Shown one piece after another: positions 1 to 12,583 of a DNA stretch of 64,000 nt; within the stretch, counting starts at the first letter, position 1, and every line of letters starts with the position of its first letter. Source of the DNA: Acanthochlamys bracteata (taxonomy: Eukaryota > Streptophyta > Magnoliopsida > Pandanales > Velloziaceae); NCBI GenBank assembly GCA_019914995.1, contig CM034133.1, positions 2,604,001 through 2,668,000 on the forward strand, read 5' to 3'. Under the pieces are notes generated by a model that was not told where the DNA came from, did not search any database, and was given only the letters and a program-made list of their open reading frames with translations. Both the position numbers and the translations under genes were made by a program.

Positions 1-62
1 GAGCTGTTTTGAGTGTGAATCTTATACCCCTAGTTGTATTCCATAATTTACTCATCCTCCTT

Positions 63-290
63 TCAATAGCTTAGCTTCCTACTTGTCATCTTCCTTGAAA
101 TCATCAATAGAATGATTCCGCCATTCACCAAACCATTATGATATTTTGGCTCAACATATGCCTTTGCTTCATCACATCCAAATCTGGGTGTTTTTTTGTC
201 CTCATGTAGAGTAATAGTTGGGCCGCAAGTTGGACACTCAGTAAGGTGATACTCCATGTTGGCTAGTCCCAAGATATTGTTATCTTGTTC
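63..290 (-). pseudogene. Orphan last-exon-like fragment, unknown protein
   Basis: On the minus strand an open frame begins right after a good acceptor (CTACAG at about 296-291) and runs 76 codons to a stop at 63. It contains a CPTCG cysteine pair and a charged stretch. From about codon 50 a different frame reads EWRNHSIDDFKEDDK and stops at 79, which looks more like a natural acidic C terminus than the tail of the first frame. A single frame change, an unseen splice or a sequence error could explain this. No matching upstream exon was recognised between 290 and 1141. I do not recognise the family. It may be the last exon of a gene nested in the first intron of the P450, or a gene fragment. 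Confidence 0.3.
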
Positions 291-1141
291 CTGTAGGGAG
301 ATGTAATTGCAGTCATGACAAACTAGAATAAGCGTGAATGATAAAATAAAATTACACCTGGTAAGACCATAAGCTTTTTATGGCGAAGATTCATGCTACT
401 ACAGGATTATAGTACAAGAAGAATCTAGGAAAGAAAAACTCTATAAGGTTATTTAGAACTAGAAAGATGAAGAAAACAAAGCAGCATATTTTCTTGTTAA
501 AAAGTATTGTCACATCTAATGGCCACAATATCAATGTACGAAAAATAAATCTAGGTGTTTGCTGCAGTTATATTTCCAGGCTACTATGTTCATTATCAAT
601 TACACCAGACTCTTTATCAAATTAAGGCAACGAGTATCCAGTAGTCTTACCATTGCCGTGAGTTCAATATCATAGCCAAAAAAAATCAAAGCAGCAGGAA
701 TCTAACATAAACATGATTCACAGCTTCAAGTTGGAAAACGAGATTCAACTTCAATGTGACATAAGAAGTTTCCATAATACTAATAATGTTTCACTACTGT
801 AAGCAATGAGATTCCTGTTTATCTTTGCTTTGACTGGAAAAAAGTGCTACAATGGGCTTTACATAACGTAAATTCCTGAAAACTTCTAGCTGGCAGACTA
901 GTTACAAAGCCTGTTTAGTCAGATCATTCCAAAGCACCGAATCAATGATCTATTCACTACAATTTCCTGTTAGCACTTAGTATACCTCTCTAAAAGTTGT
1001 ATGCATCACTAATTGAATTGGCTGCTACAAATAATTTTAGAGAGCAGGGTCAAGGGCAAACCATAAGAATGGAAGTTTCTTAACACAAAATTATATTTAC
1101 GAGCAATGGATTTTCGAACTTACTTGTTGTTCATTTCACAG

Positions 1142-3131
1142 GACCGATTTTCTTATATTCAATTGGGAATATATCTGCTCTGCATGTAAGCCACCCTGAA
1201 ATGGTTAGAGACATATGCCTCTGTGTCTCCCTGGACCTGGGTAAGGCTACATACCTTCAGAAGACTCATGAACCTTTGTTTGGTAAAGGCATTCTCAAGG
1301 CAAATGGGGAAGCCTGGGCTTACCAGAGAAAACTCATTGCACCAGAGTTCTACCACGACAGGGTTAAGGTAAGAATTCCAAATCGAACTCTTCCCAAAAG
1401 TTCCAGTTTATGGTCATATGTTGGTAGCTTCAGAATCACTATGCGCTAAACCGAGAAGTAACCAGAAAACACTCCTGCAGGCTATGGTGGAGTTGATGGT
1501 AAATTCAAGCTCCTCTCTACTGAAATCATGGGAGACCCAAGTTAAGCAAGGAGGAGAGCCTACAGAAATAAAAGTTGATGAGGATTTAAGAAGCTTCTCC
1601 GCAGATGTTATCTCCAGGGCATGTTTTGGAAGCAGCTATGCTTCAGGTAAAGAAATATTTATAAAGCTTAGAGCTCTGCAGAAAGCCGTCTCCAAACCAA
1701 ATTTACTAGCTGAGATCACTGGCTTAAGGTAGGTGCAACTTATGAATCATACATCCTTATATACATGTGCTAATAATATCAACCTACAACAGATCAATTT
1801 CTTTCTTACTGGTATGTTAGGTGCCTTTCTTCACTTTCAAGTCGTCACATCTGGAAATTGAACAAGGAAGTCCATGAGTTAATACTAAAGGTTGTGAAGG
1901 AAGGGAAAGGAGAAGAGAAGCATATATCTGAAAGTAATTTACTCCAGGCCATCCTTCAAAGCGCAAATGATGGTTATGATAGAGCTGGTGCAACAGACTC
2001 CTTCATAGTGGACAACTGCAAAACTATATACTTTGCAGGACATGAAACAACGGCAGTCACAGCTACCTGGTGTTTGATGCTCCTAGGCCTGCATAAGAAT
2101 TGGCAGGACAGAGCTCGTGCTGAGGTGATGGAAGTGCTCAAGGGTTGCTTGCCTGATTCACATTCTCTTCACAAGATGAAAACGGTTAGTTTTAAATTAT
2201 TACCAAGAGTCTTAGAGGCTTGAGAGCCGAACAGAAAATAGGTTAGCAATAACAAATTCAGAAAATAGTTTACAACTACTATATTCTTACAAAGACACTA
2301 GACACTCTTATCTATTAGTTCTGCAGTTTCCTTGCCCTAAACAATTTCTTATTACAGATGATCACAGTGGTTCAGGTTGTTGTAATTTTTAATTAGCTGT
2401 AAACTATAATGAGATATAAGATGGCTAATCCATGAACATATCGCAGAGCCAATTGACTATGAAGAGAAGAGAAAGAAGACCTTTAACTAAATTGTGGTGC
2501 TTTGAAAACACTGCTGTACATTTATATACTATAATAGAAGACAATGAAAATCATACAAGGCCATACCTGCATTCTATGACCAGGGAATACACTCACAACA
2601 GAAACTAGCTTATCCAAAAAATGAATAAATACATAACTTGTAAAATTAGAGGAAAACCCATACAAAATTGCTAGATTAATTGAGATTCACCTATTCTTAT
2701 CTCAGATGACAATGGTGATACAAGAGGCTCTGAGGCTATATCCCCCAGGAGTTTTTGTAGCAAGGGAGACTTTGCAAGAAATGAAGCTAGGAGGAATCAA
2801 AGTCCCTAAAGGTGTGAATGTCTTCATCCCAGTTCCAACATTACACCATGACCCCAATGTATGGGGACCAGATTCTCATGAGTTCAAGCCAGAGAGGTTT
2901 GCCAACGGTGTCCTCAGTGCATGCGGGCTTCCTCACATGTACATGCCCTTTGGTGCAGGAACAAGGACATGTTTAGGCCAAAACTTCGCCATGGCTGAGA
3001 TAAAGGTCATACTTTCCATGATACTATCCAGGTTTCGCTTCTCACTGTCCCAGAACTATGTTCACTCACCAGTTTTAAGATTGATTGTGGAGCCAGAATT
3101 CGGTTTATACCTTGTAATGGAAAAGCTATGA
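1142..3131 (+). CDS. CYP714: Cytochrome P450, CYP714-type, first exon missing
   Basis: This is a heme-thiolate monooxygenase, normally ER-anchored. CYP714 enzymes of other plants oxidise gibberellins or related diterpenoids and triterpenoids; the substrate here is unknown. Exons are 1142-1368, 1481-1728, 1821-2184 and 2706-3131. All introns are GT/AG and phases agree, giving about 420 residues. The order is HPEMV near the start, the I-helix oxygen-binding motif AGHETT (about 2036-2053), the K-helix ExxR as EALR (about 2725), PERF (about 2890) and the heme loop FGAGTRTCLG (about 2950-2980) with its cysteine. CYP714 proteins are about 520 residues, so the first roughly 100 (membrane anchor and proline hinge) are absent. 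Exon 2 opens in phase 1 inside the usual YGPIF-like segment, so a first exon is expected upstream. None was found in 1-1141. It therefore lies outside the window or is lost. All catalytic motifs look intact. Confidence 0.88.
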
Positions 3132-4693
3132 GCTAACACTTCTATCAGATTACCTTTTAACTTATTAAGCTATTCCGAAATGAAATTCTGTAAGTTTATA
3201 ATGATAAGAAAGGGATGATAGAAAGATGACATCTTTATAGCTATTGATTTATTTCAGAAAAGCTTTCTACAGCAAAATTTGTACTGAAATAAGGTGCGTG
3301 TTAATCCAATACATCCACTACGAAAGATTGAAAGATAGGTATTCAATTCAATAATTCCTCGGCGTTATCATCAGCACTGATTGATTGACTATATCGAATT
3401 AGTACCAAGTCAAGTCTAAGTTATCCTTACTATAAAACCACTGACAAGGATCTAGTCAATTTACCATCACACTGAAAGCAACATCCCTCTATTAGCACTG
3501 ATAAATAAATTTCATCTACAAATAACTGGGATAATATCCGATCAAAACTATAAACAATCTCAACAAAAATTAGAAAAATCACGGTGGCTGTATAATTTAC
3601 CGGATTACACGAAGCATCAAAATCACTTCAAAATCTCATTCTGAATCCCAGCAATAAATCTAAAATTTTAATGAAATCTATCCATTAGGTGCTACAGAAT
3701 TTTCACGCGAAATCAATGAGACACTGTATCACTGAATTCGTATTTCTTAGACCTCTATCAGTGACATCATCATCAATGGGCCCGTTAGAGTCAGCCCATG
3801 AATTACTGAAAGCCCTATAGGCGTAGCCCATGGCTTATAAAGTAGAAACTTAAAAATTCGCACGCAACTTAAATTCAATCATATAAATAACGATGAGAAT
3901 AGGGGCACCCCACACTTAATGTCATCTTAGAGGCACCTTGTTCTAAAAAAGTACATAAAAAATTTTTAATATTATTTTTATTGTTAAATATAGAAAATTA
4001 TGAGTTATAAATACGGTAAAAAAATTTAACTCAATCAGATAACGAATCGATTTTCATCAAACTCATAATCATAATAACATAAAAAATATATATTTTTATC
4101 AAATTTTATTATTTATACTATTAAATAAAAAAATAGATAAATTAATTCATATTTTGACTGAATTAAAATTTTATTAATAATTTTTTATATTTAATAGTTA
4201 AAATTGAATTTGAAATTCTAGATAGAAAAGAGTGCCAATAACATGCCTCTAAATGGCGTGATTTTATTCCTATCCTATAAAAAATGATCCATAAATAATT
4301 TTCTTTGATTGACTTGTTCCTTTGGAGTCTACTTCCTCGTGGAATGGAAGAAGCGTAGCGTATACTTGTAGTCAACAATGAAAGTAATTAACGACCAAGA
4401 CTGAACATTAATCAATCAGAAAATTGCATTACAAAGCATCTCCTATATGTGTATAACGAACCATTTAATGCAATTATGCAAAGATTATTCTTCAAAGCAT
4501 CGTACTCTTTTGAACCTTCCCTTCAAGACAAGAAACAAAGGGCTTCCCCTAGTTTTCCATCCCGATTTAAATGCTCTCCCTCGAAGCTTTATCGTGTCCA
4601 AAATAACCTAGCTAGAAGAAGAGCGAGTAAGTTTAACATATATCACTAATCTTCTTCTCTTTCATATATTCTTGCTCTTGTTTTTGGTTTGAT
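3132..4693. other. Intergenic, P450 to CML42-like gene
   Basis: About 1.56 kb between two plus-strand genes. It holds the P450 3' flank, an AT-rich core (about 3950-4200) and the promoter side of the calmodulin-like gene. Short open frames exist on both strands, but none resembles a protein or has splice support. No RNA gene was recognised. Confidence 0.5.
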
Positions 4694-5248
4694 ATGGAAG
4701 GAGAGGGTCGACGACCGGCGCTATCGCGAGCACCGGCGTCGTTCCGGCTCCGAAACGAGAGCCTGAATATTGTCCGTCTCCGTCGAATCTTCGACCTGTT
4801 CGACCAAAACGGTGATGGAGAGATAACACCGGACGAAATCTCTGGTGCTCTTGATCGTCTGGGTCTCGGGGCAGATGACCCAACAGAGCTAGCGTCTGCA
4901 GTAGAAGCTTACCTACGTCCAGGCCATGCAGGTCTAGACTTCGACGACTTCCAAGCTCTACAAAGAGCACTCGGCGACGCGATCTTCGGAGCGGACAAAG
5001 TCGATGACGACGTGGAAGAAGTTGATGCGGACATGGCGGAAGCGTTTAAGGTTTTCGACGAAGACGGAGATGGGTTTATATCAGCGGCGGAGTTGCATGC
5101 AGTGTTAGGGAAGCTTGGATTGCCGGAAGGAAGAAGCATGGCTAGAGTGAATGAGATGATCTGCTCAGTTGATCGGAACAACGATGGAATGGTTGACTTT
5201 GTTGAGTTCAAGCACATGATGCTTGGCATCTCCGTCAAGACGGCTTGA
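4694..5248 (+). CDS. CML42: Calmodulin-like protein, CML42/CML43 type
   Basis: An intronless 184-residue calcium sensor. Three canonical EF-hand loops are visible: [12 protein letters not shown] (about residues 35-46), [12 protein letters not shown] (about 118-129) and [12 protein letters not shown] (about 156-167). The second hand, around [13 protein letters not shown], has lost the acidic start of its loop and probably does not bind calcium. An acidic linker ([10 protein letters not shown]) separates the two lobes. The segment [10 protein letters not shown] before the first hand and the phrase [19 protein letters not shown] match the CML42 branch, whose Arabidopsis member (191 residues) acts in trichome branching and herbivore signalling. 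That role is inferred here. The first ATG fits the family length. The coding region is GC-rich compared with its AT-rich flanks, and no membrane or signal segment is seen. Confidence 0.92.
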   Translation: MEGEGRRPALSRAPASFRLRNESLNIVRLRRIFDLFDQNGDGEITPDEISGALDRLGLGADDPTELASAVEAYLRPGHAGLDFDDFQALQRALGDAIFGADKVDDDVEEVDADMAEAFKVFDEDGDGFISAAELHAVLGKLGLPEGRSMARVNEMICSVDRNNDGMVDFVEFKHMMLGISVKTA

Positions 5249-6241
5249 TTAATTGACAGGTTCATGCGGAAGTCAATGTTGTAACCATGAAGATTTTAGT
5301 TTTTGTTTTTACTTCAATTTTAAATGTATGATGATCTAGTGAATCAATCTGCAACTGTCAAACTTGTTTTGCCTTCAGATTAACCAACCTAAAAAGGTTG
5401 CTGAAATTTGAAAATGTCAAAGGCTAATGGTTGACAAATTGCAATATACCTAATTTGTGACGTTAATTGAATGTGGAAATTTATGCTTTTCTTTTATCGT
5501 TTGATTAGTTGTTTTTGGCTTACTCACTTGTCACGGAGCTGTTTGGAGTGATTACGAAATAGCTAATTTTTAAAACGATTTTTTTAAATATAAATTTTAT
5601 CTTTTATTTTAAAAAATTACTAAAATAAATAATAATAAAATATTATAACATAAAATATTATATATATTTTTAAATTCTTAAATAAATTATAAATATTGTA
5701 TAATATTTGTTGAATAATATGAATAAAATAAAGTGGAGCGAAATGCTTCGCCAAACAGTCCCGTAAACTGATCCGAAGGTAAGTTTTCGAAACAAACGTA
5801 TATTATTTATTTACAAATAAATTTGAAAAAGATTAGTAAAAAATAAATTATTATATATTTGTGCAAAAATTTATAAAACTAAATAACATATCATTTATAA
5901 GAAAATTTTAGAAAAAAATCACTTTCGAATTAACTAAAATAAAATAAATAAGCTCGAAAAGAAATTTATTTTAAAATAATTTATAAGAATAAAATAAATA
6001 ATTATGAGAGAGTAATTTTTGATATAAAAAGGCCACTTCTAAGGTGCACTATGTTGAGCTCGTGTTCCAAAATAAATATTAGTGATTGTTCTCAATTAAA
6101 ATATAATGGTGCATTATAATTATTGGATTCGTGAAAATCTCACTTATGAAAATAATTTTATTTTTTATTTCAAAAAGCCTACGAGGTTTTAACTTTCGTT
6201 GTTAAGTTCTCAAATATGACTTATGGAATTATACTCAAACG
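5249..6241. other. AT-rich intergenic DNA
   Basis: About 1 kb between the calmodulin-like gene and the LTR element. It contains the inverted-repeat element at 5534-5763 and further A+T-rich sequence without coding potential. No gene seen. Confidence 0.6.
5534..5763. repeat. MITE-like inverted-repeat element (GTTTGG ends)
   Basis: The left end reads CGGAGCTGTTTGGAG. The reverse complement of the right end reads CGGGACTGTTTGGCG. These form imperfect terminal inverted repeats around about 200 bp of very A+T-rich sequence. The size and structure fit a non-autonomous DNA transposon. A convincing target duplication was not identified, so the superfamily is left open. Confidence 0.55.
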
Positions 6242-6360
6242 TGTTGAAGTGAGTAATGTCAAACATATCCTTATGGCATTCATATATATATATATATACT
6301 CTAGTTATGTACTCTAGTTATTATGAAAAGAATAAGAATAATATATTATTTTTGTTATCA
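6242..6360 (+). repeat. 5' LTR of the copia element
   Basis: A 119-bp terminal repeat starting TGTTGAAGTGAG and ending TTGTTATCA. It carries an internal TA microsatellite and is followed directly by the primer-binding site. It is longer than the 3' copy because of a short internal duplication and the TA run. Confidence 0.85.
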
Positions 6361-6374
6361 TGGTATCTAGAGCC
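6361..6374 (+). other. Primer-binding site (initiator tRNA-Met type)
   Basis: TGGTATCTAGAGCC follows the 5' LTR directly and resembles the TGGTATCAGAGC site used by many plant copia elements, which prime on the 3' end of initiator tRNA-Met. Confidence 0.8.
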
Positions 6375-6389
6375 AAAAGAAAAAAATCC

Positions 6390-6535
6390 TAGCCGCTATA
6401 GTGCTCGCCGCCGTTGTCGCGACTGTGCACCGCCGCTACAGTATCCGCCGCCGTCGCTATAGTGCCCGCTGCTACAGTATTTCAGCTACAATGATTTTAC
6501 TACAGCATTTTTTGCTACAGTGAATTCTGTTGCGG
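6390..6535 (+). repeat. Irregular GCTACAGT/GCCGCC leader repeats
   Basis: The element leader carries several variants of GCTACAGT and GCTATAGT alternating with CCGCCG blocks. It is far more GC-rich than its surroundings. It lies between the primer-binding site and the gag region and is probably untranslated leader. Confidence 0.65.
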
Positions 6536-9500
6536 CGAACGTGTGCGTGTTATATTTCTGCCATGTCGATTTCTAATGAATTTATTACTATATTTACCAC
6601 AGTTATTTTTGATACCCCTACCGTAACGGTTCATACTGAATCATCTACTATTTTACTTTTGGAATTCAAATTAAATAGATCTAATTATGAGATATATGGG
6701 CTTCGATGATTGAACTTCATACTACTGCACGAGGTAAACAAGGTTATCTCAATGAAAATTGCTATTCCAAATTCTACAGAACCACAGTTTGAAAAATGGA
6801 AAACTGAAGATGCCATTGTGAAAAGTTGGATGTTGCAAACTATGGAACCTAATCTACTGCATATGTTCTATACTCTACCAACTGCAAAGGATGTATAGGA
6901 TGTGGCTAACCAGATGTATTATGATGGGTCTGATGTATCACAAATTTATGAACTACGTTGCAAGGCAAGGCTACAAGCGTCAAACAAGGAGGTCGTCCTG
7001 TTGCTATTTATTATGCTGAGTTTAAAGCAATTTGGCTTGAATTAGATAAGAGATGCCCATTACATATGGAATGTGCTGCCGATATGACTTCAGGATCGTA
7101 TTATGAACGAACGATTTTATGATTTTTTGGCTCGTCTTGATGAAGCATATGATCAAGTTCGGACTGATATACTTCGAAGTAGCAGAGTGCCTAACCTTCA
7201 GAGTGTATTTTTTATGGTCCGTAGAAAGGCTCAGCGCCAGCTTACTATGCTTGAATCTACATCTAAAGGTACAGAATCTTCAGTTGCATATGCTTCTAAG
7301 AATCCTCTTGTTATGGCTCCTCCAACCTTAGCTTCTAGATCATCTTCACTCTCGAGTCGACGCCTAACTAAGGAAGAAAAGACAAAGTTGACGTGCGATC
7401 ATTGTAGTAAAAAAGAACACACTGTAGAAACTTATTGGGTATTACATAAGGTACCCGAATGGGAGAAGAAAAGGAGGCATCAGCGAGGACTTCTGAGAGG
7501 TGGTAAGGTCAACATGACCGATTTCACCACAGTTACAGATCAGGTTCTGACTCCAACCAACTTGACTCCTATTGTGCCTTCGACTACAGATAACATTGGC
7601 AAGGCTCTCCTTATGATGAGAAAGATACAAGTTGGATTATCGATTCTGGAGCTACTGATCATATGACTTATAATTCTTACTTATTTACTACTACTATATT
7701 GCCTCATAGAAATCATATATTCATTGCTAATAATGAGGCAATTCCTATCAAGAGGGCAGGATCTGTGTCATTGACTTCAACTTTATCGCTAGACAATGTA
7801 TTATTAGTCCCTTCTTTGTTTAACAACTTATTATTGGTGCCGCAAGTTACTAGCAGCTGAACTGTGTGGTTATAACGTATACTTTTTTTGTCTTGCTACA
7901 GGATATCCAGACTCGGGAGATCTTTGGTCGTGGTACTAAGAAGGAGAGACAGTACTATGTTGATGATATAGTATCTGGCCGTGTTCTCAATGCTAGTGGT
8001 CTGAGGACTTCACAGAGTAAAGAGATATGGCTATTATATCGTCGATTTGGTCATGCATCCTTTGGTTATCTGAAGTTTTTATTTCCTACTTTATTCAATG
8101 GTGTTAATAAGTCTACCGTACATTGTGACACATGCATTTTGGCTAAAAATCATCGGGTATCATATCTATCGAGTCGAAATAGACGACTTATGCTTTTGAT
8201 TTAGTGCATTATGATGTTTGGGAACCATCTCCTATTTCTACTTCTTTAGGTTTTCGTTGGTTTGTGTTATTTGTTGATGACTGCACACGTATGATATGGT
8301 TGTATAGTATGAAACATAAGAATGATGTAGTCAATATTTTTCAACAATTTTATAAAATGGTTCAGACTCAATTTTCACTTCCTATTAAAATTTTTTGATC
8401 TGACAATGGGGGTGAATATGTGAACATTGCTTTATCACAGTTTTTTCAATATAAAGGTATCCTACATGAGACAACTTGTTCTCAAACACCACAGCAAAAT
8501 AGAGTTGATGAAAAGAGAAATAGAAATATATTAAAAATTGCACGTGCCCTTCTTTATGGTGGCTCGGTTCCAAAGCGATTCTGATTGGATGCTCTTATAT
8601 ATGCAGTTTATCTTTTAATCGCTTACCTTCACGAGCTTTGGATTTTCGAACTCCTCTACAGATACTGACCCATCATGTTACTGTGTCATCCATATTAAAT
8701 CTCTCTCCGAAGATTTTTGGATGTGTTGCTTATGTTCATCTGCATAAAAATCAAAGAAATAAATTAGATCCTTGTGCTGTACGATGTGTATTTCTTGGCT
8801 TCTCAGCTCAGCAAAAAAGTTATCGGTATTATCATCCTTCCACTCGCCGTTTATATGTTTCTATAGATGCAACCTTTATTGAGGATGAGATATTTTTTGA
8901 GGATATACCACCTCATGTCCTTCAGGGGGAGACTGAGAGTGAAGGACATAATTTGTTGGATATACAAGTGATCGATAATTCTGCAGAGCTAATCGTACCA
9001 GAAAGAGATATACCATCAGGTGAAGAAATTGCTAATGTATGAGAGCAACCTATTGATCAACATGCTGAACTTATTGAACCGGCCGTGATTGAAATTACTG
9101 ATCAAACTATCCCCCTTATTTCTTCAACAGTACCCGATCAAACTCCTATAGATATTCCTGAGGTACGTACTCCTATATCCACTAATGATTATTCTTATAC
9201 TTTACCATCTAGACGGAATCGTGGTGTTCCGCCTGATCGTTACTCACTAGAGGGCAAAGCAAAATATGCTATTGCTCAATATATGTCTGATCATAGGTTA
9301 TCTCCTAAATGCAAAGCATTTGTGGCTGCGATGGATGGTATAAAAATTCCAAGTCGTATTGAGGAGGCAATGAATGATCCCAAATGGTTGGCCGCTATGA
9401 ACGCTGAGATGGATGCATTGCAGAAAAATAATACATGGGACATTATTAGTCTACAGAATGGAAAAAAGCCTGTGGCATGTAAATGGGTTTTCACAGTTAA

Positions 9501-10890
9501 GTATGATGCAGATAGTAACGTGAATAGATATAAGACGAGGTTAGTATCTAAAGGATTCACTCAGACATATGGAGTTGACTATCATGAAACTTTTGCACCT
9601 GTGGTTAAGATGAATACTGTCAGGGTCTTGTTATCTTTAGAAGTAAATTTGGATTGGACTCTGAAGCAGTTTGATGTCAAAAATGCTTTCTTATATAGTA
9701 ATTTAGAAGAAAAAGTCTATATGATGTTTCCTCCTGGATATGGTGTCACAGAAAATATAGGTAATATTTGTCGTTTGAAGAAAGCATTATATGGCTTAAA
9801 ACAATCTCCTCGTGCATGGTTTGGAAGGTTTACTGTGGCTATGAAAAAGTTTGGTTATAAACAGGCTAATGCTGATCATACTTTATTTATTAAACATAGA
9901 TATGATAAAGTGGCTATATTAATTATCTATGTTGATGATATTGTAACTAGTAGTGATACAGAAGAGATTGAAGTATTACAAAGGTGTTTGGCCTCAGAGT
10001 TTGAGATGAAAGATTTGGAAAGTTTGAAATACTTTCTGGGAGTTGAGGTCACTCATTCCAAATATGGTTGATTTCTTTCACACAAAAAATGTATGTGATG
10101 GATCTGTTGACAGATACTGGTATACTTGACTGTAAACCAGTAGAGACACCTATTGTTCAGAATCATAATCTTGGAATCTATTCAGATCAAGTTCCAACTA
10201 ACAAGGAGAGATATCAGAGATTAGTTGGGAGATTGATTTATCTGTCACTTACACGTCCTAATATTACTTATGCAGTAAATATAGTTAGCCAATTTATACA
10301 CTCATCTAGTGAAAATCATATGAAGGCTGTAGTTCAAATTTTTCGATATTTAAAATCTGCTCCTGGAAAGGGACTTATGTTCTCTAAATAGAATCATTTT
10401 GAAATTGAAGGTTACACAGATGCTGATTGGGCAGAAAGTATCACGGATAGAAAATCTACATCATGTTATTTTATCTTCGTGGGAGGCAACCTAGTAATTT
10501 GGAGAAGTAAAAAACAAAAAGTGGTTGCATTATCGAATACAGAAGTCGAGTTCAGAGGAATGACCAAAGAACTATGTGAACTCCTTTGGTTAAGGATGTT
10601 ACTTTCAGAGATTGGTTATCCACTAGCTTCCGCAATGAAGTTATTTTGTGACAACAAGACAGTAATTGCTATTGCTCATAATTCAGCAAAATATGATCGA
10701 ACAAAATATGTTGAGGTAGATCGACATTTTATCAAACAGAAGTTTGAAGCCCAAATTATTCAGTTTCTATTTGTAAAATCTGAAGAGCAACTAGCAGATA
10801 TACTCACAAAAGCTGTTTCTGGTAAAGTATTCTATAACTCACTTGACAAGTTGGGTATTAGAAATATTTATGCACCAACTCAAGGAGGAA

Positions 10891-10993
10891 TATTGAAGTG
10901 AATAAATATCAAACATACCCTTATAGCATCCATATATATATGTATTTTAGTTATTATGAAAAGAATAAGAAGAATTTATTGTTTTTGTTATCA
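10891..10993 (+). repeat. 3' LTR of the copia element
   Basis: A 103-bp copy of the 5' LTR ending in the same TTGTTATCA, preceded by a short purine-rich AAGGAGGA tract as expected for plus-strand priming. Differences from the 5' copy indicate an old insertion. Confidence 0.85.
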
Positions 10994-12580
10994 AAACATA
11001 TATAGGTTATTGGGCTAAATTTAATAACAATGCCATGTTTTTCTTTACCTTTTTAAGGGATGTATGATGTATTTAACTCAAGTTCAATGTTTAGTTTGGA
11101 TATATAAAAGAGTTCAATTTCATAAGAGATGCATTTGTTTGATTAAACCTTCATAATATCCTTCAAAGTAATACCAATGATGATAAAGTGAGCAACACTT
11201 CACTGAAAAATGTGTTACTAAAAAGTAATTATTATAAATAACAATATTAAAGTAAGTTTTAGTTTTATATTTTTACATAAAAAATAAGTTTGAAATAAAT
11301 TTTTATATTTTCTATAGCTAAAAGTGAACTAAAAGTTTTACTTAAAATTTTTTTGTGTTTCTCGAATTTTAGCTATATCTTGGCTATGTCATAATAAGAA
11401 TTTTTAGAATTAGCCAAATTAGAGTTAAATTAATAACCGTTTAAGACGTCATCAAATAAAATATTGAGGGGATGCTAGCGAGTACTATAAAAAATAATTT
11501 TTAAAACAAAAATAATTTTAAATCTTTTTATAAAACAAGCTTGTTTTTTACCTATAAAATAATTAAAATAGTAATAAAATTTTACAACATAAATTTTTTA
11601 TATATTTTAAAATTTAAAACATTATGTAATATATTATAAAAGTTTGATTTAAAATAATTGAAATGATAAAAAGTTAATAAGCACTTTCCCACATCACCTG
11701 AATTCGAATTATGTCCACTTGGATATTATTAAAACTTCAAATATAAAAGATTTAAATATGCATGCGATCAATTGGATAATTTATCAAAATTTACATGTCT
11801 ATATAAGAATATTCATTTATTTATATTATATATGGGTATATTTTGGAATATAATATCTCTACTAATAAAAGTTTTATCTCATTATTAAGTTATTTAATAA
11901 TGTTGTAGCAACAACTTCAAATTATGAATTTCATCTCAAATTACTAGAAGGATAAGTTGATAACATGTCAATATAAATATAATTGAAATCCAAATAATAA
12001 AAATTTTAGCTAAACAAAAAATTCATGCATTTTTAACGAGAGCAGATGTTGTCAAAATTTTATTTTTCAATATAATCGGTTAAGAGCGCGTTTATTTAAT
12101 ACTCAAATTTTATTTTTTAAAACTTATTTTTAATATAAAAAATAATAAATTTAGAATAAAGTTTTTTATCAAAAGTTTTTTTAAATTTAATTTTAAAACT
12201 TACTATTAATACAAAGTTAATATAAAACTTATTTTTATAAATTATTTTTAATTTTTAAATAATTAATTAAATTTATTTTTAAAAAAGTGAGTTTAAACAC
12301 ACCTTATTCATTAATAGTAGAAATAAAGTTTCTAGTTAAAATTCGTCTTATATGATATTATCCCAATTTATTATATATTCTTTTTTTATTATTTTTATTT
12401 TTTCAAAATCGTTCGAAGCGTTCCTGAACTCTCGCTTTCCTATTACCGCGCGTTTCCTTCCAATCAGATCTCTCCCATTAACGACGTTATATTTCCGTTA
12501 CTCGTCCTTAATCAAGCTAATAACAACCGTTAGATCTAGAGCTAGCTAATAAAATATCTACCTTCCGATTGAATTAATCG
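10994..12580. other. AT-rich intergenic DNA before RTNLB
   Basis: About 1.6 kb between the LTR element and the reticulon-like promoter. It is strongly A+T-rich, with one probable MITE at 12083-12303. No open frame here looks like a real protein and no RNA gene was recognised. Confidence 0.55.
12083..12303. repeat. Tourist-like MITE with TTA target duplication
   Basis: The left end AGAGCGCGTTTA and the right end (reverse complement GGTGTGTTTAAACTCAC) form a loose inverted repeat enclosing A+T-rich DNA. TTA lies on both sides (12080-12082 and 12304-12306), as expected for PIF/Harbinger (Tourist) insertions. Confidence 0.5.
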
Positions 12581-12583
12581 TAG

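Larger units (their letters stand above)
6242..10993 (+). mobile_element. Ty1/copia LTR retrotransposon, old and broken
   Basis: A fossil of about 4.75 kb. Parts in order are a short 5' LTR, a primer-binding site resembling the initiator-methionine tRNA complement, a leader with short GC-rich repeats, gag (roughly 6.7-7.5 kb), protease and integrase (roughly 7.6-8.9 kb), reverse transcriptase (roughly 9.3-10.1 kb), RNase H (roughly 10.4-10.9 kb), a short purine-rich tract and the 3' LTR. Integrase before reverse transcriptase is the copia order. The LTRs of only about 100-120 bp suggest an Ale/Retrofit-like lineage, which is an inference. Flanking bases AAACG and AAACA look like a decayed 5-bp target duplication. 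The coding part is broken, with about eight to ten breaks. The LTRs differ at roughly a dozen aligned positions by eye, so insertion was probably millions of years ago. It lies between host genes and shows no connection to them. Confidence 0.93.

Noticed and set aside
4909-5265. Minus-strand frame of 118 codons over the calmodulin-like gene
   Set aside because: Antisense shadow of a clear EF-hand gene; serine-rich low-complexity translation with no motif.
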